Positions 1 through 11,845 of a DNA stretch of 64,000 nucleotides are shown here, in pieces. The stretch covers positions 682,001 to 746,000 of the forward strand of contig JAQFWX010000005.1 in NCBI GenBank assembly GCA_027605045.1, given 5' to 3'. The notes below the pieces were generated by a model, which saw only the letters and a list, made by a program, of their open reading frames with translations, searched no databases and had not been told where the DNA came from. The DNA comes from Phallus indusiatus (lineage: Eukaryota > Basidiomycota > Agaricomycetes > Phallales > Phallaceae). The position numbers were made by a program, and so were the translations under genes. The stretch's first letter is position 1. Each line of letters begins with the position of its first letter.

Positions 1-932
1 AGATTCTCGCTGGTTTAGGCTTAAAGAGAGCTTCGAATCGATAGGAACTAGTAAATGAGGGTACAATTCCGGGGAAAATGTAGACTTGTATTTCATTACA
101 AAAAGGCTATACGTCATTGCATGGAAAATAAGCTTCCTAATTCCGATGAGGTATCCAGAAATGGGACAAACCATCCTTCTCGCCGAGGAATAACAGCATG
201 GTGTCCAGCATCTTCCAAATACTGGTGAGAAACGACTGCCAACACTCTCCTTGGGTCTTTCGGAGGATTGGTCTGAGACTCCGTCCGGGTCAGGTATAGT
301 TCTGTTGCTGCGAGGCAGGTTTCTGATTCTCGTAGCGTCAAATAAACTTCATTCTGGAGCTTTTCCATTTGTTTTTCCAAAATAGAGAAGAAGAAGAACA
401 AAATAACCAAGAAACACCGAAATTCAGAGGCTGTGACTGGTGGACGCAAATAGAGGTCAGATTGGGTTGCTGACCATGTCACACGTTCGAGAAAGTGATG
501 CCGTGCCGGGTGCAATGTGGTGACGATCCCATATAAATATAGTTACAGCGAATTAATTGCTTCCAAATGACCGAGTTGCATTTGGAGCTCGATGTCGTTG
601 AGAGGGTGATTTGAGTTGAGATCTGGTCCCACTGGCTGTGACTGGCAGAAACCGTCAGTATCCAAGAGAAAGTTAAACTCAACGCCAGAATTTACAACTT
701 TTCTATAGAAATTTACCAAGTTACAAACATACCGGAGATTTATTGTTCTTTCGGCCAGGGCAACTCCATTAACAGGGTGTTCACAGATAGTATTAGGCCG
801 TGTTGTGCTGTGCGAAGGCCATCAGAGACCATCAAAGGCCTGTTTTGCCGACGATCAATCCGTTACGTAATCTATATTAACCCATTGGCGTCGTTTGGTA
901 ATACGGGGACATAGGATACATATATTGTCTAG
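1..932. other. Left flank, no confident gene
   Basis: I see no recognisable protein. A minus-strand stretch at about 114-680 can be read as two joined open segments containing one hydrophobic run, but it lacks a convincing ATG and a known family. It could be a gene remnant or chance. Confidence 0.4.
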
Positions 933-1553
933 TTACCCGGATCTGATTCTTGTTCTTCCCCTCGTCCTCCCCATCATCCCCAACGCCTTCATTGGCCTCC
1001 TTGGGTCGCACATCCTCGACGACGAACGACAAAGATCTCTCAAGACCGTCAGCAGCATGCATCTCTTCGCATTGGAGCTCTCGTTCCCTATCCTCCTAGC
1101 TGCCTTCTCCCTGTGCACTTCGATGTTAGCTGTGTTGGGCACAGTACAACTAGTCATTTCAACTCCCTCGAATGCCCATCACAAAGACCTCGCTTCCCAC
1201 TCGCATCCACAAGACCAAGCCGCGTTAGAAGTTGGTTTGGGGATGGAGAAACGCCTAACGCCCTGGCCACTAGGCAATATCTCACCGACAGGTATGTGTC
1301 GACTGAGCGGTCACATCCATACCAAGTGCCATTTATCCCGTTATTGAACTTTTATCGTAGAACCTGGATTTACACCATTTGAATCAAGACCGCCGTTGTC
1401 TATGGCGAAGCTGATAATGTTTCGACATGTGAGCTCAACTCCCCTCGTCCATGCGTTTCGAGTTCTGACGTATATCTTATTGACATATAGGCGGAAACTC
1501 AGCGCCGTGCGAATGCTCGTGCCCGACTACGACTCGCTCAGATGACCGTCTGA
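933..1553 (+). CDS. Possible 3' part of an unrecognised multi-exon gene
   Basis: An open segment ends at 1291 and joins in frame, through GT-AG introns 1292-1360 and 1429-1490, to exons 1361-1428 and 1491-1553 ending in TGA. The joined C-terminus is basic (HAETQRRANARARLRLAQMTV is its gist, residues RRANARAR in the last exon). The upstream part has two hydrophobic runs in this frame, but a serine/proline-rich frame also stays open there, so the upstream exon and the start are unclear. I recognise no family. It may be a decayed or partly modelled gene. Confidence 0.22.
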
Positions 1554-2183
1554 ACGTACGAATCTAAATTATGTACACCATGTGTGGTGTCGTTGGAACG
1601 GAAGCATTAGCATCTATGGTCACTACCTCATGATTACACTCATGATTACATTACGCGCACGGGAAGTCCGAAAGCCATTTTAAAACAAATCGAACGCTTC
1701 TCTTCTGTGCATACTTTCTTGCTGCCTATTATTATTATCTGTACATCACCTTTCTTTCCAGAGCATTGGGGCTAGGTCATTCGTTTGTACTACTTTGAAT
1801 GCTATATTATCCTCCCTTCTTAGTCTTCTCAAATTATACAAATGCATGTTCTAAGCGTCAGAACGAAGCCAATTAGAGGGTTGAATGCAGTCGTGGCAAG
1901 TCGTCATAGGCACGTCGTTCATAGCGGGAAGTATCCCACGGGATCAGACGTACTAATTCCTTGGAGATGGGCGCATGCATCTATAATCTTCCGAGTCTTT
2001 TTCGTCAGTCTTCCCCAATGAATTTCCAAAATTTACCCCTCGCGAACCGTATGGCTACAAGATCCTCATTTCAATTCAGATTGGCATATCTCATCCCTGA
2101 CGTGCTACACCGGTCCTGGCTGTGGGGCTGGCACCCAACCAGAACCCGGTTCACTATCTAACCCCCCGTCATAGAAGTTTCAG

Positions 2184-2747
2184 CTATTCAAACATCGCCC
2201 CTTCATATACAATATTAATGTCCTCAGTCCCGTACTTTTCCAACTGAATAGCCAGGACATTAACGACAACTTTATTTTTGATAGTAAAGCGCCGCTGAGA
2301 AGGGGCATGGCATGATTGCCAATACGAGTGCATCAGGGCTAAGATACGGAAGGGAGTAAAGACATCGCTCCAGCATCCCCATTCATAACCATGGCACAGT
2401 GACCAGCGAACTGCTCCCAGGCAAGGGTGTAAAGATCCACTGGTGCGGATCCTATGATCTGCCATAGGTGTATTGCCATTGAGCATCCTGCTTTGTGGCA
2501 GAAATATTGTCCTGTTTTGAGAAATGGCTTTGAAAAGGATTTTCGTCACCCTCTTCAGTTCAAGCCTACTCAACTTGGCGTGCCATTCGGCAATGTCGTC
2601 AGCTAACCCCAAATAAGCCACTCCCAAACGCTGGAGACGGTCAATGTGGAGTCGGTAGACATTTGAGGGTGTTACTGTTCTTGGACACTCCGGATTAAGG
2701 GTAGAGACTTCAGGGTAGTAATCCACTGAATATGGATCTGCCCGCAT
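2184..2747 (-). CDS. Uninterrupted 187-codon reading frame, unknown
   Basis: An ATG-initiated frame of 187 codons without introns, starting MRADPYSVDYYPEV. It shows no signal peptide, membrane segment or family motif that I recognise. It sits alone in a 4-kb stretch without confident genes, so it could be a small species-specific gene, part of a degraded gene, or chance. Confidence 0.2.
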   Translation of the reverse strand: MRADPYSVDYYPEVSTLNPECPRTVTPSNVYRLHIDRLQRLGVAYLGLADDIAEWHAKLSRLELKRVTKILFKAISQNRTIFLPQSRMLNGNTPMADHRIRTSGSLHPCLGAVRWSLCHGYEWGCWSDVFTPFRILALMHSYWQSCHAPSQRRFTIKNKVVVNVLAIQLEKYGTEDINIVYEGAMFE

Positions 2748-4395
2748 CCCAAGCTTACTCCGAACGACCTGTCGATCCGTAAGGCTCTAGCAGATTTTGG
2801 CGATCTCCCGTGATTTAATCATTTTGAGGCCGCTTAATGTTGTTATCGCTGAAAGCATCCTCATCCCCTTTGTCATGTAATCGGTGGGTACGTTACTAGT
2901 ATGCCTCCGAGATTCCGAATCGAACATTGTCGTTGCGAGACCTTAAAAAGCCGAAAGCATATTGAAGTTTGGGTATTGGATTACACTTGCTGCGGCGGAG
3001 TAAGAGTGTCAAGTTCTAGATGGTCTATTTCTACGGCTACCCTTAGCTTAGTCCCTCCCTGTCAAATTCTCGCTGTGGGAATTCACACGTTCACACCCAA
3101 ATTGACGCATAATGCTCACGATTACTACTTGTAGCAGCTCGTGCGGGGGAAACTTTTGTCGCTCGTGAAGTTAATTCCCAGTAACAGTGGCCCACTCTTT
3201 ACTCGTGCGTGATCGTTCTGAGGTTGAAGCACAAGCGACAAAGATCCTTGTTATTAGCCGGATAGCCGGGATAGTTATGCTGCGAAAGGTTCCATCCGAG
3301 CTTCTCTATCATTGCCTGAGGCAAAACGTTTAACGGTGATACAGCGACGAAGCTGCATGGGAATGGGCTAAAGTCTTTGGTAACCACGGCGGGTTAGCTC
3401 GCATATAATTGAACTTGCAGTGTCAAATTTGTTCTCACATCATTTGGGCTTGTATCCCTCAAGGTCTCAACTCAAGTTTCAACTGACGGACGCTGCGCTC
3501 TCATGGGTTTAAGCCTGTCAATTTATCCTGCCCAGTACAAGTCGTCTCTCGTCTCTCCTAGACAAGGCCATATAGACAAAGGTCGTCCTCTTCTTAGTTA
3601 AGTTATTGTCCCTGAAGGCAGCATATTGCGCCATCGGTAATAACGGTCAAGTAACTTGGGAAGGTCTGATTCTACAAGTAGAGGTGGTTGGCTAAATATA
3701 TGCGATCTACTTGCCATGGACACGATGGCGGATGTCGTTCTCATCACCCTTGGCGTTCCAAAGAAGTCTATAAATATATATTTTAGTTTGACACGCCCAT
3801 ACCACAGGTACATACCTGTACATAGTCTCTCGCATGAATAAACTAGTGAACAAAAGGCTATTTGAATGCTGATACTAGTCTTGTGATTAATATTTGTCAT
3901 TTCGTGCATGACCCATCGAAAGCAAGGATCTACGAAGCGCTTCCTATAGCCTTTTCTTCCCGCTTTGGCCAAGGAGAAGGTTGAGAATAGGAAGGCAGTG
4001 CCCTGCCTTTCTAATTGATTCCAGGGTCCAACAAAAGGTCTCGTGAGATGGTCGCATATAGGCGTTGCGGGAGACGCCAAAAAGAAAAGACTAGAAGGTC
4101 GTGTGATCTCCAAATTGGCTAGAATGACAAATCACATGTTCAAATTCCGACTTTTTGAAACTGAGGATGAGTTTGCGACGAAGTTCTCGAATATTTTATT
4201 GAATAATGCTAGTTCGATCATTTGTAAACAGGGTCTCAAAGAATTGTCATGAAACCTCGTAAAAAAATCTTAGCGAGACTCAGTGTGATGTCATCAGACA
4301 GAGGATATGATTTCACGTGACCAAAGTCCCGTCGAAAGTACAAAAACCCGGGTGCCACCTTTCCTGATCCCCACTTTAGTTTTACATTCTCGAAT
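2748..4395. other. Intergenic, nothing recognised
   Basis: Open frames at 3598-4113 (minus) and 4043-4252 (plus) overlap each other and show no family features, so I leave them out. Confidence 0.4.
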
Positions 4396-5039
4396 ATGAC
4401 TCGCACTGAACGTAACGTTAGCAAACGTGCCATCCTCCGCGACAGGTCAGTACTCTCTTCATCTCTGTCACTGACCCAGTGGTATTGACACTCAATGTCG
4501 TGCGACTGTCTTACTGCAGGTCTATGTCCAAGACGGGTCTCGACAAGTCTGACCGCAAAGGTGGAGCAGGTGCGCACAACTGGGGAGCACTTAGTGACGA
4601 GCAGGATCTCGAATTTCGTGCTGGTGTCGACATGGAAGGAGAAGGTCTCGGTGTTGACGAAGACAGTAAGCGTTCAATTTCCGATGTCGTGTGATGTCAA
4701 TGTTCTAATTCATGGGACCGCATAGCATCTCAATTGGGTAGTGTTGTGCAACAGGGTGAAACTCCCGCTCATGATGGAAGTCTCAACGAAAGGAGAAGGA
4801 GCGACATTAGCGAAGAAGAATGGAAACAAGCAAAGGAATTCCGAGCCCGAGCAGTCAAAAATGGTAAACACAATTTCTCCCGCCCTCAAAATAATTATCC
4901 GATTGAACACAAACTCACGTTTACATTTGCAGGTGATTTGAGTGCCATTGCTCGTACTTCGGCTGCCGTCTCCTCTTCTCCCCTGGAAGCAGTTCCACTG
5001 TTCGTGTTCTCCAAGATGCCGACGTATGTGCAATTCTAA
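4396..5039 (+). CDS. HABP4/PAI-RBP1-type RNA- and ribosome-binding protein
   Basis: Four exons (4396-4445, 4520-4665, 4726-4863, 4933-5039) give about 146 residues. The start MTRTERNVSKRAILRDRS and the motif GGAGAHNWG around residues 30-38 match the Hyaluronan/mRNA-binding family (Stm1/SERBP1 relatives), cytoplasmic proteins that bind RNA and idle ribosomes. The middle is acidic and the rest low in complexity, as expected for a disordered protein. The last exon is less certain: a donor-like GTATGT at 5024 could splice to an AG near 5083 and change the last residues. FKS1 follows in the same direction after about 550 bp. Confidence 0.7.
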
Positions 5040-5370
5040 TTGTTGACCTTCCGCGCCACGGCTGATGATTGTCTTAATTTAGACCAAGAATACAACCGTA
5101 CCTTAAAGAAAAATATTGCTATAAATATAAGACACACCTCAATTGTATTTGTATTTTTTTTCAACATCTGTAATATCCTTTGTTGCCATCCGAATTTGCA
5201 TCACAATAAATCACTTCTCATATTTGACCGTTATCTCTCGAAACGAAAGAAAATGCTCCAAAATCATTCAGGTGATTTTGATTTTCTGTGGCAAGATTTG
5301 GTGGAGTGTGCGATAGGGAGCGCGGCACTGTTCATGCTCACTGCGCAGCCGAGACTTTTCCGTCATGCAG

Positions 5371-5396
5371 TGACGTCGCCGTGACGCGTGTGACGC
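5371..5396 (+). promoter_or_regulatory. Cluster of TGACG (CRE/bZIP-like) half-sites upstream of FKS1
   Basis: Three TGACG cores occur within 26 bp, the first a full TGACGTC, about 200 bp before the FKS1 start. TGACGTCA-like sites bind Atf/CREB-type bZIP factors in fungi. Stress control of glucan synthase through them is an inference only. Confidence 0.3.
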
Positions 5397-5590
5397 ATTC
5401 TGTCAGAACCTTACACGCCTGTTCCAGCTTGCATTCTTTCCTTCATCAGCCCTCTCCTAACGAATCCTTCACGACTTCCTTACTGTCACAGTCCCCTCAA
5501 TTCATTTACGACGACTTGTTTCCGCAAAAGAAACAAGACACTTAGGCTACTAAAACTCGGTCAAGGCGTCTTTTTGTTCCGTTGAGAGGC

Positions 5591-8500
5591 ATGTCTGCCA
5601 CTTATTATGACGAGAAGCGTCGAGACACTTCTGCTCAAGCGGATGCTCGATACTACGATAGTCAAGGTTCGATTATCCTCTCAAAACGATATGATTATTC
5701 GTTGGCTGACGTTCTGGGATAGCTCGGAAGGACGATACGGACTCGGAGGCGGAAGGCTTTGTGCCTCGCGCACCCTACTCTACGAACGACTTCAATGACT
5801 ACGAGTTACGACCCAATTTGAATAGAGAGCCTTATGCTGCATGGACCGCCGAGAGACAAATACCTCTGTCTAAAGAGTGCGCTTCGGCTATCTTCTCCTT
5901 CTACTAATCGGTTTTGCTAACATTGCGTCCCCAGGGAGATCGAGGATATCTTCTTAGATCTAACACAAAAGTTTGGGTTCCAGCGTGACTCTATGCGAAA
6001 CATGGTGATTCGTTTCTTCTCAATATAGTTGTAGGCGGACTTTAACGCCTGCTTTTAGTTCGACTTCTTAATGCAGCAACTGGACAGCCGTGCCTCGCGT
6101 ATGACACCGAACCAAGCACTTTTGACCATCCATGCGGATTATATAGGTGGAGAAAATGCCAACTATCGCAAATGGTATTTCGCCGCCCAACTTGATCTCG
6201 ATGACGCTGTCGGACACACCCAAAATCCGGGTCTTCAGCGTTTGCGTAGTGTCAAGCGTGGCTCTAGGTCATCGTCCGAAAAATCTTTACACGCTGCCCA
6301 GGAACGATGGAGACAAGCCATAAACAATATGAGCCAGTACGATCGACTCCGACAAGTCGCTTTGTATCTACTTTGTTGGGGAGAGGCAGCTCAAGTTCGA
6401 TTCGTCCCAGAGTGTCTCTGTTTCATATTCAAATGCGCGGATGATTATTATCGCTCTCCAGAATGCCAAAACCGTATAAACCCTGTTCCAGAAGGCTTGT
6501 ACCTTAGAACTGTCATCAAGCCTCTATACCGATTTATTCGAGATCAAGGGTACGAAGTTGTGGACAACAAGTTTGTGCGTCGCGAGCGAGATCATGACCG
6601 TATCATCGGTTATGATGACGTGAATCAATTATTTTGGTATCCTGAAGGTATCGCCAGAATAATGACCACAGACAAGGTTTGTGCTGCTCCTAGTGTTGAT
6701 CTCACAGAGTTAACTCACGTCCGAAATAGAAACGACTGGTTGATTATTCTCCCGCACAAAGATGGATGCATTTCGAGCGCATCGACTGGAATCGTGCCTT
6801 CTACAAAACATATTACGAGCGTCGATCGTTCCTTCATCTTGCTGTCAATTTCAATCGTATATGGGTTATCCATATCGCCATGTTTTGGTTTTACACGGCT
6901 TTCAACTCTCCGGCTATTTACAGACAAAGTCCAAATCTTGGTCCTACATCTGCCATGTCATGGTCAGTGACGGCTCTTGGTGGAGCAGTCGCCACATTTA
7001 TTATGATCCTTGCCACGATCATTGAATTCACTTACATTCCGAGGACATGGAACAACAGCTCGCATCTGTCTCGTCGGTTATTGTTCCTTTGTGTGGTTCT
7101 CGCCCTAACGGCTGGACCTACGGTTTACATTGCTCTCGTCAACTCTGCGAGCGGTCAGTTACCTTTGATTTTGGGCATAGTCCAATTTTTCATCAGTGTA
7201 ACTGCTACTGTCTTGTTCGCTATTCTACCGTCCGGTAGAATGTTTGGTGATCGCGTTGCTGGGAAATCACGCAAGTACCTTGCGAGTCAAACGTTCACTG
7301 CAAGTTATTCCCCTATGACTCGCACTCAACGTATGGGCTCCATCGCCCTTTGGTTCTTAATCTTTGGGTGCAAATTTACGGAGTCGTATTTCTTTTTGAC
7401 TTTGTCTTTCCGTGATTCCATTCAAGTCATGGTCGGCATGAAAGTTCAACAATGTCAAGACAAGTACTTTGGAAACGCGCTATGTCGGAATCAAGCAGCC
7501 TTTACCTTGACAATTATGTATCTGATGGATCTCATTCTTTTCTTCCTTGATACATATCTTTGGTATGTTATCTGGAATACCGTCTTCAGTATCGGACGAT
7601 CATTTTCCTTGGGTTTGTCTATATGGACACCTTGGGCGGACATCTATGCTCGGTTGCCGAAGAGAATTTATGCCAAAATACTCGCCACATCCGAGATGGA
7701 AGTCAAATATAAACCAAAGGTTTTGGTATCACAAATCTGGAATGCCATAATTATTTCTATGTACCGAGAACATTTACTTTCCATCGACCACGTTCAAAAA
7801 TTATTGTACCATCAGGTGCAATCGGAAACTGATGGACGACGTCTTTTGCGCGCTCCTCCTTTCTTCCTTTCTCAGACGGGTAAAGGCCCACAAGAAGAAT
7901 TCTTCCCTCCAGGGAGCGAAGCCGAACGTCGAATATCCTTCTTTGCTCAATCGCTCACGACCAATATTCCGGAGGCTTTACCTGTTGATTCCATGCCTAC
8001 GTTCACTGTTTTGACGCCCCACTACTCTGAAAAGATTCTTCTATCGTTACGTGAAATTATTCGGGAGGAAGATCAGCATACTCGTGTTACACTATTGGAA
8101 TACTTGAAGCAATTGCATCCCGTTGAATGGGAGAACTTTGTCAAGGATACGATGATGCTTTCGGAGGAATTGGAAGGCAAAGGCATGTTCCCTGATGAGA
8201 AGTCGAACAGTCGGGTGGACGATCTACCATACTATTGTTTCGGATTCAAGAGTTCGTCCCCCGAATATACACTCCGAACTCGTATTTGGGCTTCCCTCCG
8301 AGCGCAAACTCTATATCGTACAGTTTCTGGTATGATGAACTACAGTAAAGCAATCAAATTGCTATACCGTGTGGAAAATCCCGAAGTCGTTCAGATCTTT
8401 GGAGGAAACTCGGATAAGCTGGAACGCGAATTGGAGCGTATGGCTCGGAGAAAGTTCAAGTTTGTCGTTTCGATGCAGCGGTATTCGAAGTTCAGTAAAG

Positions 8501-11398
8501 AGGAGCAGGAGAATGCAGAGTTCCTTTTGCGAGCGTATCCTGATTTGCAAATCGCCTATCTGGACGAAGAACCTGGCACTAACGGAGCCGAACCGAGGCT
8601 GTTCAGTGCTTTGATTGATGGCCATTCAGAGTTCATACCAGAAGTTGGTAAACGTCGACCTAAATTCCGAATTGAGCTTCCGGGAAATCCAATTCTGGGC
8701 GATGGAAAATCTGATAATCAGAATCATGCCGTCATTTTCTACCGCGGAGAATATCTCCAGCTCATTGATGCCAATCAGGATAACTATCTGGAGGAGTGTT
8801 TGAAGATCAGAAACGTTCTTGGTGAATTCGAAGAATACTCAGTGTCAAACCAGAATCCATATGCGACTTGGGGTCACAAAGATTTCACTCGTCCACCTGT
8901 TGCTATCGTGGGTGCCCGTGAATATATCTTCTCAGAGAACATTGGTATACTTGGTGACGTCGCTGCTGGAAAGGAACAAACATTCGGTACACTCGCGGCA
9001 CGTACATTAGCTTGGATTAATGGAAAACTGCATTATGGTCACCCTGATTTCCTTAATGGAATTTACATGAACACTCGTGGCGGTGTTTCGAAAGCACAAA
9101 AGGGTCTTCATCTTAACGAAGATATCTTCGCCGGAATGACTGCATTTGGCCGAGGTGGTCGTATCAAACATACTGAATACTACCAATGTGGAAAAGGACG
9201 TGATCTTGGATTTGGGACTATCCTCAATTTCCAGACTAAGATTGGAACTGGTATGGGTGAACAAATGCTGAGCCGAGAGTATTATTATCTCGGAACCCAG
9301 TTGCCCATTGATAGGTTTTTGACTTTCTACTACGGGCATCCCGGTTTCCATATCAATAACGTACATTTCGCCATACCTTGATTACTTATTCATCGTATTA
9401 ATTCACGGTTTTTAGGTCCTTGTTATTTTGTCCGTCCAAACCTTCATGGTAGTTTGTAAGTTTCTCCATGTCCCGTCATAATTTCATCGCTCATCATATA
9501 TTGCCGACAGTGGTGTTCTTGGGAACGCTTAATCAGGAACTGCTTGTGTGCAAGTACGACAAGTTCGGCAATTTGATCAGTCCCAAAGGATGTTATAACT
9601 TGTCACCTGTCTTCTCCTGGATTGAGCGATGCGTTATCAGTATTCTTCTGGTGTTTTTCATTGCTTTCTTGCCATTGTTCATGCAAGGTACACGTGGAAA
9701 ATTCTTCTTCATGTAACTTTATCGCTGACAGTGTTTTACAGAACTAACTGAGCGTGGTACCGTTCGGGCTGTTCTTCGTTTGTCAAGGCATTTCCTATCA
9801 TTGTCGCCGTTTTTCGAGATCTTTTCAACTCAGATCCAAACGCATTCTATCTTGACCAACTTGACGTTTGGTGGAGCTCGATATATAGCAACTGGCAGAG
9901 GCTTTGCCACCACTCGTATTTCGTTCTGCATCTTGTATTCCCGATTTGCCGGACCCAGTATCTATCTTGGAATGCGTACATTGGTTCTACTTCTTTATGT
10001 CTCAACGGCCATATGGATTCCGCATCTTATTTATTTCTGGTTTACTGTTGCTTCGCTCTGTCTCGCACCTTTCTTATTTAACCCTCATCAGTTCTCACTG
10101 GGTGATTTCATTATCGATTATCGGGAATTCCTTCGGTGGATGTCGCGTGGCAATTCTCGCTCTCATGCCAACTCGTGGATCGGCTATTGTAGATTATCTC
10201 GCACGATGATTACAGGATACAAGAAAAAACGTCTGGGACATCCTTCAGAGAAACTCTCAGGAGATGTTCCTCGTGCGGGCTGGAGGGCTGTTTTGTTCTC
10301 GGAGATCATATCCCCCATCTGTCTTGCCGTGATATTGTAAGTAATTTTCCATGTTTATTTGTTTGTCATTGCCTTAACGTTGGGAATATAGTGTGATCGC
10401 GTATTCCTTTGTCAAATCTTTCCCAGTGAATGGCGTACAACCTGCCAGTCCTTTCGTGCGGATCGCAATCATTTCTCTTGGTCCCATTGTATGGAATGCC
10501 GCGATTTTGCTGGTCCAGTTCTTGGTTTCACTATTCCTTGGTCCCATGCTTGACTCTTGCTGCGCCAAATTCGGGGCGGTCATGGCAACGATCGCACATT
10601 CTTTGGCACTTGTCGGCTTCCTCGCGTTCTTCGAATTCTTGGTAAGCAAACATTATTTCCTTTGAGGAGAGAAATGATTCTAATGTTGGTTGATTGTTAG
10701 TGGTTCTTGGAACTCTGGAATGTCTCACATGCCATTTTGGGGCTAATTGCAGTAATATTCATCCAAAGAGCCATATTTAAAGTCTTAATTGCCGTTTTCC
10801 TCTCTCGAGAATTCAAACACGACGAAACCAATCGGGCGTGGTGGACCGGTAAATGGTATGGACGAGGTTTAGGAGCTCACGTTATGTCGCAGCCTGCCAG
10901 AGAATTTGTTGTCAAAGTCATCGAATTGTCCTTGTGGACTTCCGATTTCCTCTTGGGGCATATTTTGATGTTTATATTGACACCGATTTTGTTGATTCCC
11001 TATGTTGACCGCGTACATGCAACTAGTAAGTTACAAATTTTTTTGCGTAATTTTCTTGTCACTGATATAATCTTTTCTATCTAGTGCTGTGTAAGTTCTA
11101 TGAATCTGATGGGTGTACTTTTAGTTTATTGACTAACAATTCATAGTCTGGCTTCGACCCTCCAAGCAAATTCGACCGCCACTATACTCATTCAAGCAAA
11201 AAAAGCAACGTCGTACAATTGTATGATTTTTATGTTCTAATAGAGTAATGGAACAGAATTAACTAACTTCCTTGATAGGTCATCAAATATGGTCTCGTAT
11301 ATTTGATTGCTATTGCGTTGTTTGTTCTCATGATTGTGCTTCCCATCGTATTGCGGGGGCAAATTCACCCCAATTGCTCTTTCTGTTCATCTATTTAG
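5591..11398 (+). CDS. FKS1: 1,3-beta-glucan synthase catalytic subunit (GT48)
   Basis: Plasma-membrane enzyme polymerising UDP-glucose into the 1,3-beta-glucan of the wall. I resolve 13 exons: 5591-5666, 5723-5876, 5935-6004, 6059-6676, 6730-9360, 9416-9455, 9511-9687, 9742-10336, 10392-10641, 10701-11025, 11085-11090, 11147-11220 and 11279-11398, which sum to 1711 codons plus stop. The N-terminal FKS1 domain carries [20 protein letters not shown]. The large exon holds the first membrane block and the cytoplasmic catalytic region ([19 protein letters not shown]). The C-terminal membrane block carries the conserved [20 protein letters not shown] and [12 protein letters not shown]. Length is slightly short of the usual 1,750-1,800, mainly at the N-terminus. 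Exon 11 is only 6 nt but is needed to restore the frame. The tail after the last membrane helix is short and ends in CSSI. Confidence 0.97.
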
Positions 11399-11845
11399 AC
11401 TTTTTTATGGACCTATTAAAAAATCTGTCTAGTGTTTCGCGGACCTTGGACTTGTGTAGTACGTATGATGCTTGGTTGTGACTATCATTGTTTTATTGTT
11501 TGTTTGTTTTGATACGAGACTTACGAGATTTCCTTATATATTTGACCTCTAAATACACAAGTATATATATGATCATGAACGTTTGGAAAAAATGCCGCCA
11601 GAGGAATCATAATATATGGAACAGACAGGCACTGTGCAAGACTAGCACTGCCATGTTTACCGATGGGGTCATTTGGAAAAACATTCATTGGTCCGTTCAA
11701 ATAAGATACTAAAGACACAAATGAGCTACAAACAAATAAAATAACTGAAACAAATCTTATTTGAATGGGGAGTTCAGGATAATGCCAGCTTGGATAATCT
11801 GAAAGATGACGTGGTTGGATCAGTCACGATCCGACAGAGTAGAGT
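11399..11845. other. Convergent intergenic spacer
   Basis: AT-rich 3' region shared by FKS1 and the minus-strand hydrolase; I see no gene. Confidence 0.5.

Noticed and set aside
3598..4113. 171-codon minus-strand frame
   Set aside because: No domain, no splice support, and overlapped by an equally unsupported plus-strand frame.
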